The translations under genes were made by a program, and so were the position numbers. The notes under the pieces were generated by a model, which was given only the letters and a program-made list of their open reading frames with translations, had not been told where the DNA came from and did not search any database. From contig JBDSDH010000193.1 of NCBI GenBank assembly GCA_039920665.1, forward strand, positions 1 through 5,853: DNA of 5,853 nucleotides, given 5' to 3'. The DNA is from WLMZ01 sp039920665. GTDB taxonomy: Bacteria; Actinomycetota; Acidimicrobiia; Acidimicrobiales; Ilumatobacteraceae. Of this stretch, positions 5,171 to 5,853 are shown piece after piece (positions within the stretch are counted from its first letter, which is position 1; every line of letters starts with the position of its first letter).

Positions 5171-5853
5171 GTGCCAACTGATGCCGTTTCTGGTCCACAG
5201 CGCGTCGGGTGACTGGTCGTCGTCGGCCTTGGTCACGTCGGTCTTCCGCTGACGATGCGGGCGGTTGCAGCTGGGTTCGATGCTGTCGGAGTGGACGTGA
5301 TCGGCTCACGCATCGCCCGAATCCAGGGTGGGTCGAGCCCAGTCGAGAATGTGTCGGACGCGTAGATCGCCACTGCGTTGGAATCGAATCGATTCGTCGC
5401 CACGACGGAATTCGACGGCGGGTTCGACTTCGCGATCATCGCCGTGCCCACGCCAGTCGGCAATGGATCTCCCGATCTCGCCCGCGTTCGCGTCGCAGCC
5501 GAATCGATCGGTCGGTTCGTGACTCACGGAGCGTGGTGATTCTCGAGTCGACGACGTATCCGGGAACCACCGCGGACGTGCTGGCACCGATCCTCGACAA
5601 GGAATCCGGGCCGGCGGCGGGGGTCGACTTCTTCGTCGGGTTCAGTTCGGAACGGATCGATCCCGGCAATGCCACATGGAATCTGCCGACGACTCCCAAG
5701 CTCGTCTCGGGAATCAACAGCTCGTCTCGGGAATCAACAGCTCGTCTCGGGAATCAACAGCTCGTCTCGGGAATCAACAGCTCGTCTCGGGAATCAACAG
5801 CTCGTCTCGGGAATCAAACGATGCATCCCTCGAGCGATGCGTTTCGTTCAACG
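5171..5853 (+). pseudogene. Broken nucleotide-sugar dehydrogenase (UDP-GlcNAc/ManNAc dehydrogenase type), cut by window edge
   Basis: The intact relatives oxidise C6 of a UDP-sugar with NAD to make precursors of surface polysaccharide. Reading from GTG 5171 gives VPTDAVSGPQRVG, TGA (5210-5212), then the Rossmann motif LVVVGLGHVGLPLTM, AAGFDAVGVD and GGSSPVENVSDA, TAG (5363-5365), then IATALESNRFVATTEFD, FAIIAVPTPV and FVTHGA. There one base is missing near 5534, and the frame shifts to VVILESTTYPGTT (5536 on), AGVDFF, FSSERIDPGN and TTPKLVSGIN. A 20-bp tandem array then breaks the frame again. The tail DASLERCVSFN resumes in a third frame at 5820. Motif order and spacing follow the family closely, so decay looks recent. 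The catalytic-Cys and C-terminal parts lie beyond the window, if they exist. Individual lesions could be sequencing errors, but four or more together make that unlikely. It is unrelated in function to the translation genes before it. Confidence 0.87.
5699..5817 (+). repeat. 20-bp tandem array, 5.95 perfect copies
   Basis: The unit CTCGTCTCGGGAATCAACAG runs from 5701 in five complete copies plus a 17-base sixth copy. The AG at 5699-5700 extends the period to the left, so 119 bases follow the 20-base period with no mismatch. The first copy encodes the native KLVSGIN of the dehydrogenase remnant. The period is not a multiple of three, so each copy shifts frame; three copies encode the 20-residue cycle LVSGINSSSRESTARLGNQQ. 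No stop occurs in any forward frame. The last copy is followed by AACG where a simple duplication would give ACG, one extra A. Confidence 0.98.

Noticed and set aside
5213..5536. TGA at 5210 and TAG at 5363 as recoded codons (selenocysteine, pyrrolysine or suppression)
   Set aside because: The family has no such residue at these points, no recoding element is visible, and a separate frameshift and repeat expansion break the same gene. Decay is simpler.
5699..5820. CRISPR-like array at the right end
   Set aside because: The 20-bp units abut directly with no spacers, and the first copy is native coding sequence of the dehydrogenase. It is a simple tandem duplication.

Overview
The window reads as part of a high-GC actinobacterial chromosome. 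The very long Ala/Pro- and Gly/Arg-rich linker of the initiation factor and a close relative of the mycobacterial mycothiol-dependent nitroreductase Rv2466c both point to Actinomycetota. My best guess is an Acidimicrobiia/Ilumatobacter-like lineage. That guess rests on sequence feel and was not tested.

All supported genes are on the + strand. Positions 1-2960 hold infB, open at the left edge of the window. A perfect 16-bp inverted repeat (2983-3019) follows and swallows the start codon of a 212-residue DsbA-fold gene (3011-3649). That gene resembles Rv2466c but has CPWA where Rv2466c has CPWC. The 87-base gap 3650-3736 has a short GC-rich hairpin, a TANNNT -10-like hexamer and a Shine-Dalgarno before rbfA (3737-4219). 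rbfA overlaps truB (4206-5075) by 14 bases.

infB, rbfA and truB form the classical translation/RNA-maturation cluster: initiation factor IF-2, 30S maturation factor, and tRNA U55 pseudouridine synthase. The DsbA-like gene is an insertion of thiol/redox character. It may be expressed on its own, because its start lies in a hairpin and it has no visible Shine-Dalgarno.

From 5171 to the right edge the sequence is the wreck of a nucleotide-sugar dehydrogenase of the UDP-GlcNAc/UDP-ManNAc dehydrogenase type. It carries two in-frame stops, a one-base deletion, and a tandem array of nearly six identical 20-bp copies that splits the reading frame. The last 35 bases resume the coding sequence. The array is stop-free in all forward frames, and its copy number sets which frame continues into the tail. 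The 95 bases between truB and this remnant (5076-5170) hold nothing I can name and look lower in GC (31 of 60 bases in 5101-5160).

I see no tRNA, rRNA, CRISPR array, insertion sequence or prophage gene. The least ordinary items are the 20-bp array inside the pseudogene and the start-codon hairpin. I do not see a complete novel system.
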